Shown here one piece after another: positions 10,617 through 21,591 of a stretch of 64,000 bases of DNA. Within the stretch, counting starts at the first letter, position 1, and each line of letters opens with the position of its first letter. A model generated the notes under the pieces. That model was not told the DNA's origin, did no database searches, and saw only the letters and a program-made list of their open reading frames with translations. Position numbers and translations under genes: made by a program. Source of the DNA: Alligator mississippiensis (Eukaryota; Chordata; Crocodylia; Alligatoridae); the NCBI RefSeq assembly GCF_030867095.1, contig NC_081828.1, positions 218,147,978 through 218,211,977 on the forward strand, given 5' to 3'.

Positions 10617-13165
10617 TCAAATTCATAGATTCATAGATTCATAGATGTTAGGGTCGGAAGGGACCTCAATAGATCATCGAGTCCAACCCCTGCATAAGCA
10701 GAAAAGAGTGCTGGGTCTAGATGACCCCAGCTAGATACTCATCTAACCTCCTCTTGAAGACCCCCAGGGTAGGGGAGAGCACCACCTCCCTTGGGAGCCC
10801 GTTCCAGACCTTGGCCACTCGAACTGTGAAGAAGTTCTTCCTAATGTCCAGTCTAAATCTGCTCTCTGCTAGCTTGTGGCCATTATTTCTTGTAACCCCC
10901 GGGGGCGCCTTGGTGAATAAATACTCACCAATACCCTTCTGTGCCCCCGTGATGAACTTATAGGCAGCCACAAGGTCGCCTCTCAACCTTCTCTGGCGGA
11001 GGCTGAAAAGATCCAGGTTCTCTAGTCTCTCCTCGTAGGGCTTGGCCTGCAAGCCCTTAACCATACGAGTGGCCCTTCTCTGGACCCTCTCCAGGTTATC
11101 CGCATCCTTCTTGAAGTGTGGCGCCCAGAATTGCACGCAGTACTCCAACTGCGGTCTGACCAGCGCCCGATAGAGGGGAAGTATCACCTCCCTGGACCTA
11201 TTCGTCATGCATCTGCTGATGCACGATAAAGTGCCATTGGCTTTTCTGATGGCTTCGTCACACTGCCGGCTCATGTTCATCTTGGAGTCCACTAGGACTC
11301 CAAGATCCCTCTCCACTTCCGTGCCACCCAGCAGGTCATTCCCTAGGCTGTAGGTGTGCTGGACATTTTTCCTCCCCAGGTGCAGCACTTTGCATTTCTC
11401 CTTGTTGAACTGCATCCTGTTGTTTTCTGCCCACTTGTCCAACCTGTCCAGGTCTGCCTGCAGCTGTTCCCTGCCCTCCGGCGTGTCCACTTCTCCCCAC
11501 AGTTTTGTGTCATCCGCAAACTTGGACAGAGTACATTTGACTCCCTTGTCCAAGTCACTGATGAAGACATTGAAGAGTATCGGTCCAAGGACCGAGCCCT
11601 GCGGGACCCCACTGCCCACACCCTTCCAGGTCGAGACCGACCCATCCACTACGACTCTCTGGGTGCGACCCTCCAGCCAATTCGCCACCCACCGGACTGT
11701 GTAGTCATCAACATCACAGCCTCTTAGCTTGTTCACCAGTATGGGGTGGGATACCGTATCGAAGGCCTTCCTGAAGTCTAAGTATACGACATCCACCCCT
11801 CCTCCTGTGTCCAGGCGTTTCGTAACCTGGTCATAGAAAGAGACTAGGTTGGTCAGGCACGATCGGCCTCCCACGAACCCATGCTGGTTTCCCCTCAGCA
11901 TAATTTGCCCTGCCGGGCTCTCGCAAATGTGAGCCTTGATAATTTTTTCAAAGACTTTGCCAAGGATGGAGGTGAGACTGACTGGCCTATAGTTGCCCGG
12001 GTCCTCCTTCCTCCCCTTCTTGAAAATGGGGACCACATTGGCCCTTTTCCAGTACTCCGGGACTTGGCCCGTGCACCACGAGCATTCAAATATTCCCACC
12101 AGTGGCTCTGCAATGACGTCGGCCAGTGCCTTCAGCACCCTCGGATGGAGCTCATCCGGGCCTGCCGACTTAAAGGCATCCAGATTCTCCAAGTGACTCT
12201 GCACCATCTCAGGATCTACGCATGGCAGTCTGGCGCCTTGCTGCTGCCTCTCTACAACCCCAGTGAGAGACTTGTCGTGCCCCTCACTTAGGGACACTGA
12301 GGCAAAGAACTCGTTGAGGAGTTCAGCCTTGTCCCCCTTGTCTGTCACCAATTGTTTCTGCCCATTTAGCAGGGGTCCTACTCCTCCCTGGGCCTTCCTT
12401 TTACTCCCTATATATCTAAAAAACAATTTTTTGTTATCTTTAACTTGGGATGCCATCCTCAGCTCCATGGTAGCTTTGGCCCGTCTAACTGCCTCCCTAC
12501 AAGCATGAGCAGAGGAGGTATACTCCTCTTTGGTAATCTCTCCCTGTTTCCACTTTTTATGTTCCCTCCCTTTTGGCCCTTAGGCTGCCCTGGATTTCTC
12601 TGTCAGCCAAGGAAGCCTCCTGGCCCCTTTCCCTCTTTTTCCTCGCATCAGGATCATCTCCCTCTGTTCCCGAAGGATCATTTTCTTAAGGCACAGCCTC
12701 CCTTCCTGGGCTCCCAGCTCTTCAAAACTCCTACTCTGCAGTGCGTCCTTGACTAGTCGCCTGAGTTCACTGAGATCAGCTTTCCTAAAGTCCAGCACTT
12801 TCACCCCACTAGTTACCATACCCACTCGACATCTTATGAAGAATTCTGTTAATAGGTGATCACTGTCCCCCAGGTGACCACCGATCTGGAGGTCCCCTAC
12901 CATGTCATCCCCCATTGCCAATACCAGGTCCAGTAAGGCATTCCCCCTAGTGGGACCGTGTACCTCCTGTGTCAGGTGGAGGTCCTGTACACAGGATAGG
13001 AACCTGCGTGAATGGTGAGACTTTGCTGTCTGTGTCCCTGAGCAGATGTCTGGGTAGTTTAGGTCCCCCATGACTACCACCTCCTTAGCTTTTATGGTCT
13101 CCGAGAGCTGCCTCAGGATCCCCGAATCTAGTTCTTCCCCTTGGTGTGGGGGTCTGTAGCAGGAT
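10617..13165 (-). mobile_element. CR1 LINE (copy B), reverse transcriptase ORF open
   Basis: The 3' end at 10,617 carries three 'attcatag' repeats. On the - strand, 12,468-10,717 is an uninterrupted 583-codon frame covering the whole reverse transcriptase and C-terminal region. It has 'YLDFRKAFDTVSHPIL', '[14 protein letters not shown]' and 'KFADDTKLWGEVD', and ends in 'GVFKRRLDEYLAGVI', the normal CR1 C-terminus. The endonuclease C-terminal half (13,080-12,580, 'VVMGDLNYPDICSG') is in another frame, so at least one frameshift separates the two. The element is cut off inside the endonuclease at its 5' end and cannot be autonomous. It is very close in sequence to copy A. Confidence 0.95.
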
Positions 13166-13490
13166 GTCTGAGTCTGGTGGTGATGTGTCAGAGCGCTGCT
13201 CAGTTCAGATAAGTGCTGGAGGGTGCGCGGGACATAACAAGGTGGAGACCTGCTGAACCGAACTGGTGGCTCACACGGAGCAGAGCCGCTCGCTGCTCAG
13301 AGACCAGAGCTGAGATCCTCGCAGCAGCCCCTTCCACTGCCGAGGCACAGAGATTCCCACCCGGGCTCAGGGCAGTATTGCTGCACGGAGCGCCTGGGCA
13401 GCCCGGCTCAGGGGCAGCATCTGGGATGCTTTGCTCCCCACCCCCACCTACCCAGGGAGTCTGCACCCGGGGCTGCTGCCCTGGCCCCCT
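13166..13490. other. GC-rich spacer before the U1 duplication
   Basis: No gene or repeat is recognised. It lies between the 5' break of CR1 copy B and the first unit of the U1 tandem duplication. Confidence 0.35.
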
Positions 13491-13650
13491 GCTCTGCTGG
13501 GGCTGAACCCCCCTCCCTGGGGGCAGTGCAGGACCAGGGCCCAGCAGGAACCTCCCCACAGCCCTGGCCTGGGGAGAGCGTGGGGGACACCCACGGCTGG
13601 ACTTGGGTGGGCAGGGCGATGCTGATGACGAAGGCAGAGGGGGCGGTCGT

Positions 13651-13844
13651 ATGCAGATCTGGAAGGGAAGGGGTGGGACAGGGAGGGTGCGCAGGGCCTT
13701 TTGGGAACAGGGCACTGAGCACCGTTGTGGGGGGCCTGGCACAGGGTGGGGGCGTAGGGGAGGTGGAGGGAGGAGCCCTGCGTGGTGGGGAAGGAGCAGG
13801 GCTCGGTGTGGGCAGGGTTGCATGCAGTGGCCCAAACTTGTGGG
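13651..13844 (+). promoter_or_regulatory. U1 promoter 1: distal octamer-like element and PSE
   Basis: ATGCAGAT at 13,651-13,658 (-238) is one base from the octamer ATGCAAAT used as the snRNA distal sequence element. A PSE-like block 'ggcccaaacttgtggg' lies at 13,829-13,844 (-60 to -45), where SNAPc binds in vertebrate snRNA genes. There is no TATA box next to the PSE, which fits RNA polymerase II use. Confidence 0.65.
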
Positions 13845-13888
13845 TGGGTTGGCCGGGGGGCGGTGCTGGGGCCCGGCCTGGATCAAGC

Positions 13889-14052
13889 ATACTTACCTGG
13901 CAGGGGAGACACCATGATCACTCAGGTGGTTTTCCCAGGGTGAGGCTCGCCCCTTGCACTCCGGGCGTGCTGACCCCTGCGATTTCCCCAAATGCGGGAA
14001 ACTCGACTGCATAATTTGTGGTAGTGGGGGACTGCGTTCGCGCTCTCCCCTG
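13889..14052 (+). ncRNA. U1 spliceosomal snRNA (variant), copy 1
   Basis: This is a 164-nt gene for U1, which base-pairs with 5' splice sites in the spliceosome. Seen directly: the 5' end 'atacttacctggcagg', whose ACUUACCUG recognises 5' splice sites; the stem III region 'gggaaactcgactgc'; the Sm site 'ataatttgtgg'; and the terminal stem-loop ending 'ctctcccctg'. The stem I loop reads GATCACTCAG where vertebrate U1 has GATCANGAAG (the U1-70K site). The stem II loop reads CTTGCACTCC in place of ATTGCACTCC (the U1A site). A DSE, a PSE and a 3' box flank it at normal spacing. It could be a functional variant U1 or a conserved but inactive tandem copy. Confidence 0.92.
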
Positions 14053-14060
14053 GCAATGTG

Positions 14061-14073
14061 GTGCAAAGACAGA
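14061..14073 (+). terminator. snRNA 3' box (U1 copy 1)
   Basis: 'gtgcaaagacaga' lies 8 nt past the RNA end and fits the vertebrate snRNA 3' box (GTTT-N-AAARNNAGA), which directs Integrator-dependent 3' end formation. Confidence 0.7.
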
Positions 14074-14239
14074 CTGGAGAGGGGGACTGGGAGCTGTGCC
14101 CAGATCTGCGCCCCTTACACTTGTCCTTCAGCAGTGGGCTGGAGTGGGGGGGCTCACACTGGAGAGTCCAATGAGCGGCTCGATAGGTCACTGCGCTGTG
14201 GGGATCTGCAAGACAGTGTAGGTCCAAGGCTGCTTGTTA

Positions 14240-14957
14240 CTCCCTGCAAGGTGTGGATTTGAGGGGTTAACTGCAGTTTTCATCAGTGTAAGTGTTTAGT
14301 CCTAATCCCAGCTCTGTGGGGGCAGGAAACTGCAAGACAACTCAGAGAAAAAACAAACAGCAAATGAGCCTGAACTGCGTCCAGTGCCAACCACGCTGCC
14401 AGGTCAGGACACGGCACCACAAAAGCAACATGTGCCAGGCCCAAAACATGCCAGACCCAGACATAGAGCAAACAAATGTACAGCAGGGCTCAGCAATATG
14501 GCTCTGCTGAGACACAGGAGCTGTAAAGTAGTAACGGGGGGTGGGGGGGCTCAGGCATGTCCTGCAGCCGGGTCTGAACATACAATAAAAAAGCGGCAGG
14601 CCTACTAGGCTGTGGCCTGGACACGGCATCTCAGCTGCACTACTAGACTGCTTTGAAACAACAAAAGAAGACGCAGGGTCTTTTTGCTAGGCCTGGATTG
14701 GGCAGCAAAAACTGGCCAGGCCTATCCTACACCAAGGGCTGGACAAACAACAAGTGCCCAGGCTTCAACCAGGCCCAAATGTGCCAGCCGACATGTTGCC
14801 GGGCTTCAGCTTCACACCGATGGGCTGAAATTCAACAGCTGTGAGAGAGCAAAAGGGTGCAGCATTATGGCCTCCAGATGAGACATCCTGTCTCAGCTAC
14901 ACCCCGCCCACTGAGACACGGCAATCCCCAGTGCAGGGGCGGTGGGTGCCTGAACCC
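14240..14957 (-). repeat. 1.1-kb dispersed repeat, partial copy B
   Basis: It matches the second half of the copy at 4,770-5,865 in reverse complement, including 'gtcctaatcccagctctg' and 'caaacaacaagtgcccagg'. It forms the downstream part of U1 unit 1. Confidence 0.7.
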
Positions 14958-15118
14958 TGCTCTGCTGGGGCTGAACCCCCCTCCCTGGGGGCAGTGCAGG
15001 ATCAGGGCCCGGCAGGAACCTCCCCACAGCCCTGGCCTGGGGAGAGCGTGGGGGACACCCACGGCTGGAGTTGGGTGGGCAGGGCGATGCTGATGACGAA
15101 GGCAGAGGGGGCGGTCAT

Positions 15119-15312
15119 ATGCAGATCTGGAAGGGAAGGGGTGGGACAGGGAGGGCGCGCAGGGCCTTTCGGGAACAGGGCACTGAGCACCGTTGTGGGG
15201 GGCCTGGCACAGGGTGGGGGCATAGGGGAGGTGGAGGGAGGAGCCCTGCGCGGTGGGGAAGGAGCAGGCCGCAGTGTGGGGAGCGTTGCATGCAGTGGCC
15301 CAAACTTGTGCG
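15119..15312 (+). promoter_or_regulatory. U1 promoter 2: distal octamer-like element and PSE
   Basis: ATGCAGAT at 15,119-15,126 (-238) and 'ggcccaaacttgtgcg' at 15,297-15,312 (-60 to -45) reproduce promoter 1, with one change in the PSE-like block (tgggt to tgcgt). Confidence 0.65.
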
Positions 15313-15356
15313 TGGGTTGGCCGGGGGGCGGTGCTGGGGCCCGGCCTGGATCAAGC

Positions 15357-15520
15357 ATACTTACCTGGCAGGGGAGACACCATGATCACTCAGGTGGTTT
15401 TCCCAGGGTGAGGCTCGCCCCTTGCACTCCGGGCGTGCTGACCCCTGCGATTTCCCCAAATGCGGGAAACTCGACTGCATAATTTGTGGTAGTGGGGGAC
15501 TGCGTTCGCGCTCTCCCCTG
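15357..15520 (+). ncRNA. U1 spliceosomal snRNA (variant), copy 2
   Basis: Its 164 nt are identical to copy 1, including the unusual stem I loop (GATCACTCAG) and stem II loop (CTTGCACTCC). The 5' splice-site-recognition sequence and the Sm site are standard. The flanks have diverged more than the RNA. That suggests either selection or gene conversion on the RNA, or a recent duplication in which chance spared 164 nt. Confidence 0.92.
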
Positions 15521-15528
15521 GCAATGTG

Positions 15529-15541
15529 GTGCAAAGACAGA
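15529..15541 (+). terminator. snRNA 3' box (U1 copy 2)
   Basis: 'gtgcaaagacaga' lies 8 nt past the RNA end, identical to that of copy 1. Confidence 0.7.
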
Positions 15542-15707
15542 CTGGAGAGAGGGGCTGCGAGCTGTGGCCAGACCTGCACCCCTTACACCTGTCCTTCAGC
15601 AGTGGGCTGGAGTGGGGGGCCCACACTGGAGAGTCCAATGAGCGGCTCGATAGGTCACTGCGCTGTGGGGATCTGCAAGACTGTAGGTCCAAGGCTGCTT
15701 GTTACTC

Positions 15708-16725
15708 CCTGCAAGGTGTGGATTTGAGGAGTTAACTGCAGTTTTCATCAGTGTAAGTGTTTAGTCCTAATCCCAGCTCTGTGGGGGCAGGAAACTGCAA
15801 GAAAACTCAGAGAAAAAACAAACAGCAAATGATCCTGAACTGCGTCCAGTGCCAACCACGCTGGTGGGTCAGGACATGGCGCCACAAAAGCAACATGTGC
15901 CAGGCCCAAAACATGCCAGACCCAGACATACAGCAAACAAATGTGCAGTGGAGCTCAGCAATATGGCTCTGTTGAGACACAGGAGCTGTAAAGTAGTAAC
16001 GGGGGCGCTCAGGCATGTCCTGCAACTGGGTCTGAACATACAATAAAAAAGCGGCAGGCCTACTAGGCTGTGGCCTGGACACGGCATCTCAGCTGCACTA
16101 CTAGACTGCTTTGAAATAACAAAAGAAGACCCAGGCCCATTTTGCTAGGCCTGGATTGGGCAGCAAAAACTGGCCAGACCTATCCTACACCAAGGGCTGG
16201 ACAAACAACAAGTGCCCAGGCTTCAACCAGGCCCAAATGTGCCAGCCGACATGTGGCCGGGGTTCAGCCTCACACCGATGGGCTGAAATTCAACAGCTGT
16301 GAAAGAGCAAAAGGGTGCAGCATTATGGCCTCCAGATGAGACATCCTGTCTCAGCTACACCCCGCCCAGGTAGACGTGGCAATCCCCAGTGCAGGGGCGG
16401 TGGGTGCCAGGACCCCGCTCCTGGGCAGCCTGCACTAGGGAGGATGCACTCGTGGCATTGCCCTGCTAGAGGCCTGTGTGGTCAAAACTGCCGGCAAGAC
16501 ACACAGCGGGGCTCAGCGACACAGCTGTGCTGAACCCAAAAGAAGATACAACAACAACTAAAACACGGCCGGCTCTCAGCCCTGCCCAGAGTGTCCCTGC
16601 AAGACTGCCAGGCTCCAACCTTGGCCAGTTTGCTGCAGGGGTTGATGCCCACCCCCCGCATCATCCATCCCACTCCAAACCCAGACAACAAAAGGGGGAA
16701 GAAGTGGGAGAGAGCAGAGGTCTCA
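15708..16725 (-). repeat. 1.1-kb dispersed repeat, long copy D
   Basis: It is colinear with the reverse complement of 4,770-5,865 over about 1 kb. It extends past the U1 duplication (after 16,408) through 'acacagcggggctcagcgac', 'aaaacacggccggctctcag' and 'tccactccaaacccagac' blocks. This shows the repeat predates the U1 duplication and that unit 1 carries only part of it. Confidence 0.7.
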
Positions 16726-16744
16726 AGCCTGACCTTTAAATAAG

Positions 16745-17320
16745 TTTTCAGGGACATCACTACAGAGTCCTAATGAGAAGCAGCATCACTTGAACACTGC
16801 AATCGCACACTGTGCACCTTGTCCTGTGTGCCAAGAAATGAACCCGAATCACCCTCCAAGAGCTCCGTTAGTACCACTACCCTTGGTGGAAGTTCCCTTT
16901 GAGCGTGTGGCAGTGGATATTGTGGGGCCACTGCCAAGAAGCAATGCTGGACATCAATATATTTTGGTCCTCCTGGACTATGCAACGAGGTATCTGGAGG
17001 CTGTGCCTATGCGGACGGTGTCCACCTCAAAGGTAGCAGAGGAGTTATTGAAAATATTCTTCCATGTGGGACTCCCTAAAGAAGTGCTGACCAATCAAGG
17101 AATGAACTGTACATCTCGCATGTTTGAGGGAGTGAGTAAAACACTGGGAATTAAACACCTAAAGACCACAGTATACCATCTCCAAACTGACGGGCTAGTG
17201 GAACAGTTTAACCAGACTTTGAAACAGATGTTGAAGTTCATGGTAGAGAGCCCACAGAAGTGGGATCAAAAGTTAGCACCCTTGTTATTTGCAGTAAGAG
17301 AGCCAGCCTTGTTGTCTACA
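16745..17320 (+). mobile_element. Ty3/Gypsy-type LTR retrotransposon fossil: integrase fragment
   Basis: The region encodes an integrase fragment. A zinc-binding 'CAPCPVCQEMN' is followed by the catalytic-core motifs 'ERVAVDIVGPLPRSN', 'YILVLLDYATRYLEAVPM' and 'HLQTDGLVEQFNQTLKQ' of the DDE fold. The family is Ty3/Gypsy or a close retroviral relative. Gag, protease, reverse transcriptase and LTRs are not found next to it. Its right edge is cut by the retroviral LTR starting near 17,325. It is broken and old. Confidence 0.85.
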
Positions 17321-17324
17321 AATG

Positions 17325-18352
17325 TCCAACTCGGGATCCTTAAAATTCAGGTTTATTAGGCAGATTGAAACACTGTAATGAAGTCAAATCATAAACCTTG
17401 GGGCTGGTCCCCACACACACGCGCACACATGCACGCACACAGTAGCGAGCTACAAGAGTCAGGTATACCTATCCCACAGGCGCTGGAGTCTGCTGTCGAT
17501 GGCCAGTCAAGGCTTCTTCCAGCGTGGTGTTATCCTCCAGAAGGGGGTCGCTGGCTGGTCCTTCTGTCTGGACAGGTCGGGTGCTGGTCGAGTTGGAGAT
17601 CAAGAGGGTGTCGCTGAGGGTCACTTTTTACTGCTTTTTATCTGTCCTTGGCAGACTTTGGTGACTTCCCAGTTTTCAGGTTTGCCCAATCCCGGGGTCA
17701 TTGACCCTTGTGGGACTTCCCCCCCTCGGTGGCTACTGCATGGCATCTGTCAGCCCCAGGGGTCATGCGCATGTACGTGCAGTTTTGGGAGTCCGTTGAT
17801 GAATTTTGAATAGGGCTCTGGGAGCAGTCGATCTGGAGATATTCAGCCCAAGAGTTGGTCCCTAGCGTTGATTAACTCAGACCAGGGCTTCTAGCCCTTG
17901 AACAGTGATGTTTAGAGAATTCCCAGTTGCTACTTTGTCTCCTATTGATTTCTTCCTTGGTTGACCTGTGGTTTCCCTAGGTGTTAATAGCCACCTGCTA
18001 CTGTGTTACACATTCAATCACTGATTCACTCACTCTTTCAGGGGCCCGCCCAAGTGGTTTGATTCCTGCCCTTGTTAACATTGTTACAATGTATAACTTA
18101 CTTCTGAAACCAAACACATTTAGTTAAAAGGTGAGGAGTTTAAAATATAAGCTACAAGAGTAATGCCAGGCACACAAATAGATACAAATACCAAAATACA
18201 AGGGGAGATACAATATGCACACATACAAACTTAAAACACAATTCCTTATCTTATAGTGCAAGAAAGAGGAAGGAAGAAAAGGTAGAAGAGGAGAAACATA
18301 TCCAAAGAGGGGAGAGCAAATGCAGGCAAGAGGAAAAGGGGCTTCCTGCTAC
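17325..18352 (-). repeat. ERV 3' LTR (about 1.03 kb)
   Basis: On the - strand it begins TGTAGCAGGAAG. An AATAAA polyadenylation signal lies within 'cctaataaacctg' near 17,350, so the R/U5 end is at the low-coordinate side. A (CA)-rich run lies near 17,410-17,441. It adjoins the Gypsy integrase fragment with no gap. Confidence 0.65.
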
Positions 18353-19891
18353 ATTACTCCCCTTCTTGACATCGGCCTTACACAAGGGTGATGTCACTAT
18401 ACTGTTTGAACACCATTGTTCAGCTATATAGACAGGAGGTGTGTCATCTTCAGCTGGTTTGAAGTTAAAACAAAACTTAGGCAGTTCAAAGATATTGAAA
18501 GAGAAAAGCCTTGTGGGGTAGAAGAGAGAAAATAACATACCGAGGTTGATTTGAACAGTTACAATGGTACAGTTGTCTCTTTGCTTATTAAAATGTGACT
18601 TTGAATGCAGTTTTTTACACACATCTTGTTATACAGATATTCTAAATAGCATTTAAATCCTTAAGAGAAGTACAGAGAAAACAAAAACAAAAAAACCCCA
18701 AAACAAACCCAAAAACAAAACATTTTGACATCTTATCAGATCATTTAGAGAAGGGGGGCGGGAAACACAAAAACAAACAAACAAACCCCCAAAGAACAAA
18801 GTACATGTGACCTTTAATAAATATCCTTTTGCTAACGAAGTGGAATCTAAAACCTTTTGAGAATTGCTGCCCCTGTTTCAAATATCAGATCAACTTTCCA
18901 GTCCAACAGGACAGAAGTGTTCTGGTCCGGGATCCACAGACCGGTTCAGTTTTTAGAGGAGTTATTACCAATTACTCTTATTATATCTTTATGATATCAG
19001 ATGTATTTAAACTGTGACAAACCAGACAAACAAACACAAAACATATAACAAGACACCACAAACAGACGAGACAATTTTTGCCATGGCTGTGATGAAGATG
19101 CTGCTGGTGGTAGTGAGGCCTCATGGTGTGTCGGTCACCTTTGACTACACTGTGGCTTCTGCAACAGAAAACAAACACACACAAACCTGCCAAGGAGAAC
19201 TCCTTGCATGGCTGATTATTCATATTTACAAAGTGCAATGCTGACGTGCAGTGGCAGTGTACACAGCATTTTCCATTCTTGGGGGGCTTTTCTTTTATAC
19301 TGAAAAAGTGGAGCAGTTACCTACAGGAGGGTGGCCATCCTAAGTTGCGGATTGTTCTGGCCTTTTCCTGCCTCAACATCGAGGTGGGCACTGATCAGCC
19401 CGTCCGATGCGTATTTTGCAGTGGTTCAGAGCCATTCCTTCCTGCTAGCCAAGAAGGGTGGCCGGCAGGATTAAGAGGTTGGTTACCCTGTTCCTCGAGG
19501 GTCAGGTGTTTGACAGCTCACTTCTTTTTTTTTTCTTTTTCTCCAGGCTGGGTCACTGGGATGCTCTCCTCGTGACACAAGGAGTCCTATTAACCAGGCT
19601 AGATTCAGGGTTAGATCTATTCCGCCCCCTTAAGCAGTTTCAGTTGGGACACATGTACCCATTTTTCTGCTTCAGGTCCCATTTCCTCCCAAATACATTT
19701 AGCGCAGCCCTGGTGTCCAGGAGTGCACTGATATGCCCTTGAGTTCCCACCGTAACAGGTATTTGGGGTCTCCCTCCTGGATCCCAGTTGAGGGTCCCCA
19801 ATTTCTCCCATGAGCCAGGGCTTTGCTCAGGGGTCCCATTACGGGGGCTCCGTCAGTGCTCTTCGGAGACGGGGCTGAGGCTGCTACCCTG

Positions 19892-20634
19892 TTAGAAAGG
19901 GGAGGTGCTGCTCCCTCCCCGGTCAGCTCTGATGAGCAGCTCGGCTAGAGGCTTCCCATGCCATCTCCCGTTCAGTTCCCCATGCTGCATTAAAAACTTC
20001 CACGCTGCTGACCCAATCCCATTTTCCCCCTCTCTCTCCTTTGATACCCTGGGGTTAACCCAGTGTGGGCTGGGGTGATAATTTGGACCCCCAACCCCCC
20101 TATCAGTTTTGGGGTATGCACTTTCATTAGAATAGGTAACCATATAATTTGGTGTGTCATTAAGCTTTTCTCTGAACTGGGTGGCTGCAATCGCCCCCCC
20201 TTGACGTCCAATTAACCTCCCTGCATCCTGAGCCCGCGCTAGGACTTCTCCCAGCACATATCTCCTGGTCTCTCGGAGCGGCCCCATCAGTCCAATTATG
20301 GGCTGACGCATGCCTTCCTGTACCTCCTTCCAAAACCCAGGAGGGTAATCTATACTTCTTATGTCTAACGTCCGTTTGTTCTCCTTGTCTAGGGACAGAA
20401 CTGTCCCTGACAGCAATCCCAACATAACACACCGGATCACATAGTCCCTAACAGGTTCCCCAGGTGTCTGGTGGCTAGCCCCGAACAGTCCCTTAAATGT
20501 CTTTCTTCCCAAACTGATCCCCAAACCCACTATGCTCTGGAGAATATTGTCTCCCCCAAAGCTGTCCTCCTGATCCATCGCTGCCTGAATCTCTGGGGTG
20601 GCGCAAGCCCTTCCCTGATACAGGGAAGCGGCAG
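19892..20634 (-). pseudogene. Gag-like open frame of the ERV fossil
   Basis: It is an open frame of about 245 codons between the LTR remnant and the retropepsin-like fragment, which is the gag position. Motifs include 'GDNILQSIVGLGISLGRK' and 'GFWKEVQEGMRQPIIGLM'. No CCHC zinc knuckle is seen, and I could not assign the family. It is a fossil. Confidence 0.5.
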
Positions 20635-20907
20635 TTTGACTCCTGCCCTTGTTAATATTGTTACTAAACACATTTATAGTTGAAAGGTGAGGAGTATAAA
20701 ATATAAGCTACAAATGCCATGGCACACAAATAGATAAAACTACCAACATACACAGGGAGATACAATATGCACACATACAAATTTTACAACACAATTCCTT
20801 ATCTTAAAGTGAAAGAAAGAGGAAAGAAGAAAAGGTAGAAGAGGAAAAACATATCGAAGGAGGGGAGAGCAACTGCAGGCAAGAGGAAAAGGGGGCTTTC
20901 TGCTACA
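20632..20907 (-). repeat. ERV 5' LTR remnant
   Basis: It matches 18,045-18,352 with scattered differences, including the shared 'tacaatatgcacacatacaa' and 'aattccttatctta' blocks. It is shorter than the other LTR, so part of it is lost. It ends at TGTAGCAG on the - strand, directly against the left arm of the U5 inverted repeat. Confidence 0.7.
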
Positions 20908-21392
20908 CCGACAGCGCCGCTCGGGCAGGGGGTGCAGCGCCAAAGCTGGCATCACGCCATCATGTCGCAGTCCCCTGAGTTTGTCTCCAAGCACAAAGTC
21001 TTAGCCCCCCCCCAATTCCTTTTCTGAATCTCATCGCCGTTCACAGCGGGCACGCCCACGGGCCAAGTGTGGCAGCTTGCCAGCAGGCACACTTCCCTCG
21101 TGCGCCAGGGAGAAGGGAAGTGCTAGCGAGTCTGCACTGTGCTGACCCCGGTGCGGCAGTCACAGCTGCCCCAGCCCGGTGCGGAGGAGATGGGGAGCAC
21201 AGACACTGGGTAACTGGGGGTGCTGTAGCCCGAGGTTTGACTCGCATCAAAGCAGCGCGGGATGGCCCGTACACACACCCAGCGAGCTGCACCGAGCTGG
21301 GCTCTGGGAACGGGCCGCTGTCGGGTCCTTAGTGCGGGTGACCAGTGCGTGTGTGCGCAGGGCGGGCTAGTGCAGGAGGTGGGGCGGGGCTT

Positions 21393-21552
21393 ATCTGCAT
21401 ACCCAGGATGCAGTGCGCCTGGAGCTGCAGGGTTTGGGGTGTTTCTTTGCTGTTTTGGGAAAAGAAAGGTGTGATCCCTGCTGCAGGGGCCAGGGGCTGG
21501 GCATGCAGAGCCGGGAGGGGCGGGGTGGGCCTGTTGCACCCTGCGCTGTGGG
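21393..21552 (+). promoter_or_regulatory. U5 promoter 1: octamer-like element and PSE
   Basis: ATCTGCAT (reverse octamer variant) lies at 21,393-21,400, next to a GC box 'ggggcggggc'. A PSE-like 'caccctgcgctgtggg' lies at 21,537-21,552 (-55 to -40). The same layout occurs at U5 copy 2. Confidence 0.65.
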
Positions 21553-21591
21553 CCCCCCCGCCCTGGGCCGTCTGCCGAGCCGTTGCTGCTT

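Larger units (their letters stand above)
13491..16408 (+). repeat. Tandem duplication of a 1.47-kb U1 snRNA unit (two copies)
   Basis: The block starting 'gctctgctggggctgaaccc' at 13,491 recurs at 14,959, a shift of 1,468 bp. The end marker 'aggggcggtgggtgcc' occurs at both 14,950 and 16,408. Each unit has a promoter region, a U1 gene, a 3' box and then the dispersed repeat in - orientation. The units differ by scattered substitutions and about 10 bp of indels, but the 164-nt U1 sequences are identical. Confidence 0.9.
17325..20907 (-). mobile_element. Endogenous retrovirus fossil, internally deleted
   Basis: It reads on the - strand. Two related end segments (17,325-18,352 and 20,632-20,907) share a few hundred bp beginning TGTAGCAG. 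A polypurine-like run 'aagaaggggagtaa' lies just inside the 3' one, as expected before a 3' LTR. Between them are a gag-like open frame (about 20,634-19,892), a retropepsin-like fragment around 19,690-19,770 and a long A/C-rich tract. Pol and env are not recognised. It is broken in many places and lacks most of its genome. The class is not resolved. Confidence 0.75.

Noticed and set aside
13200-13440. Possible U4 or tRNA gene (gggcagtattgctgcac)
   Set aside because: It does not fit the U4 5' end or its stem-loops, and there is no tRNA cloverleaf or A/B box pair.
13200-15485. Long Pro/Gly-rich frames around the U1 genes
   Set aside because: They cross U1 RNA, promoter and repeat sequence and are duplicated with the unit; they are GC-rich chance frames.
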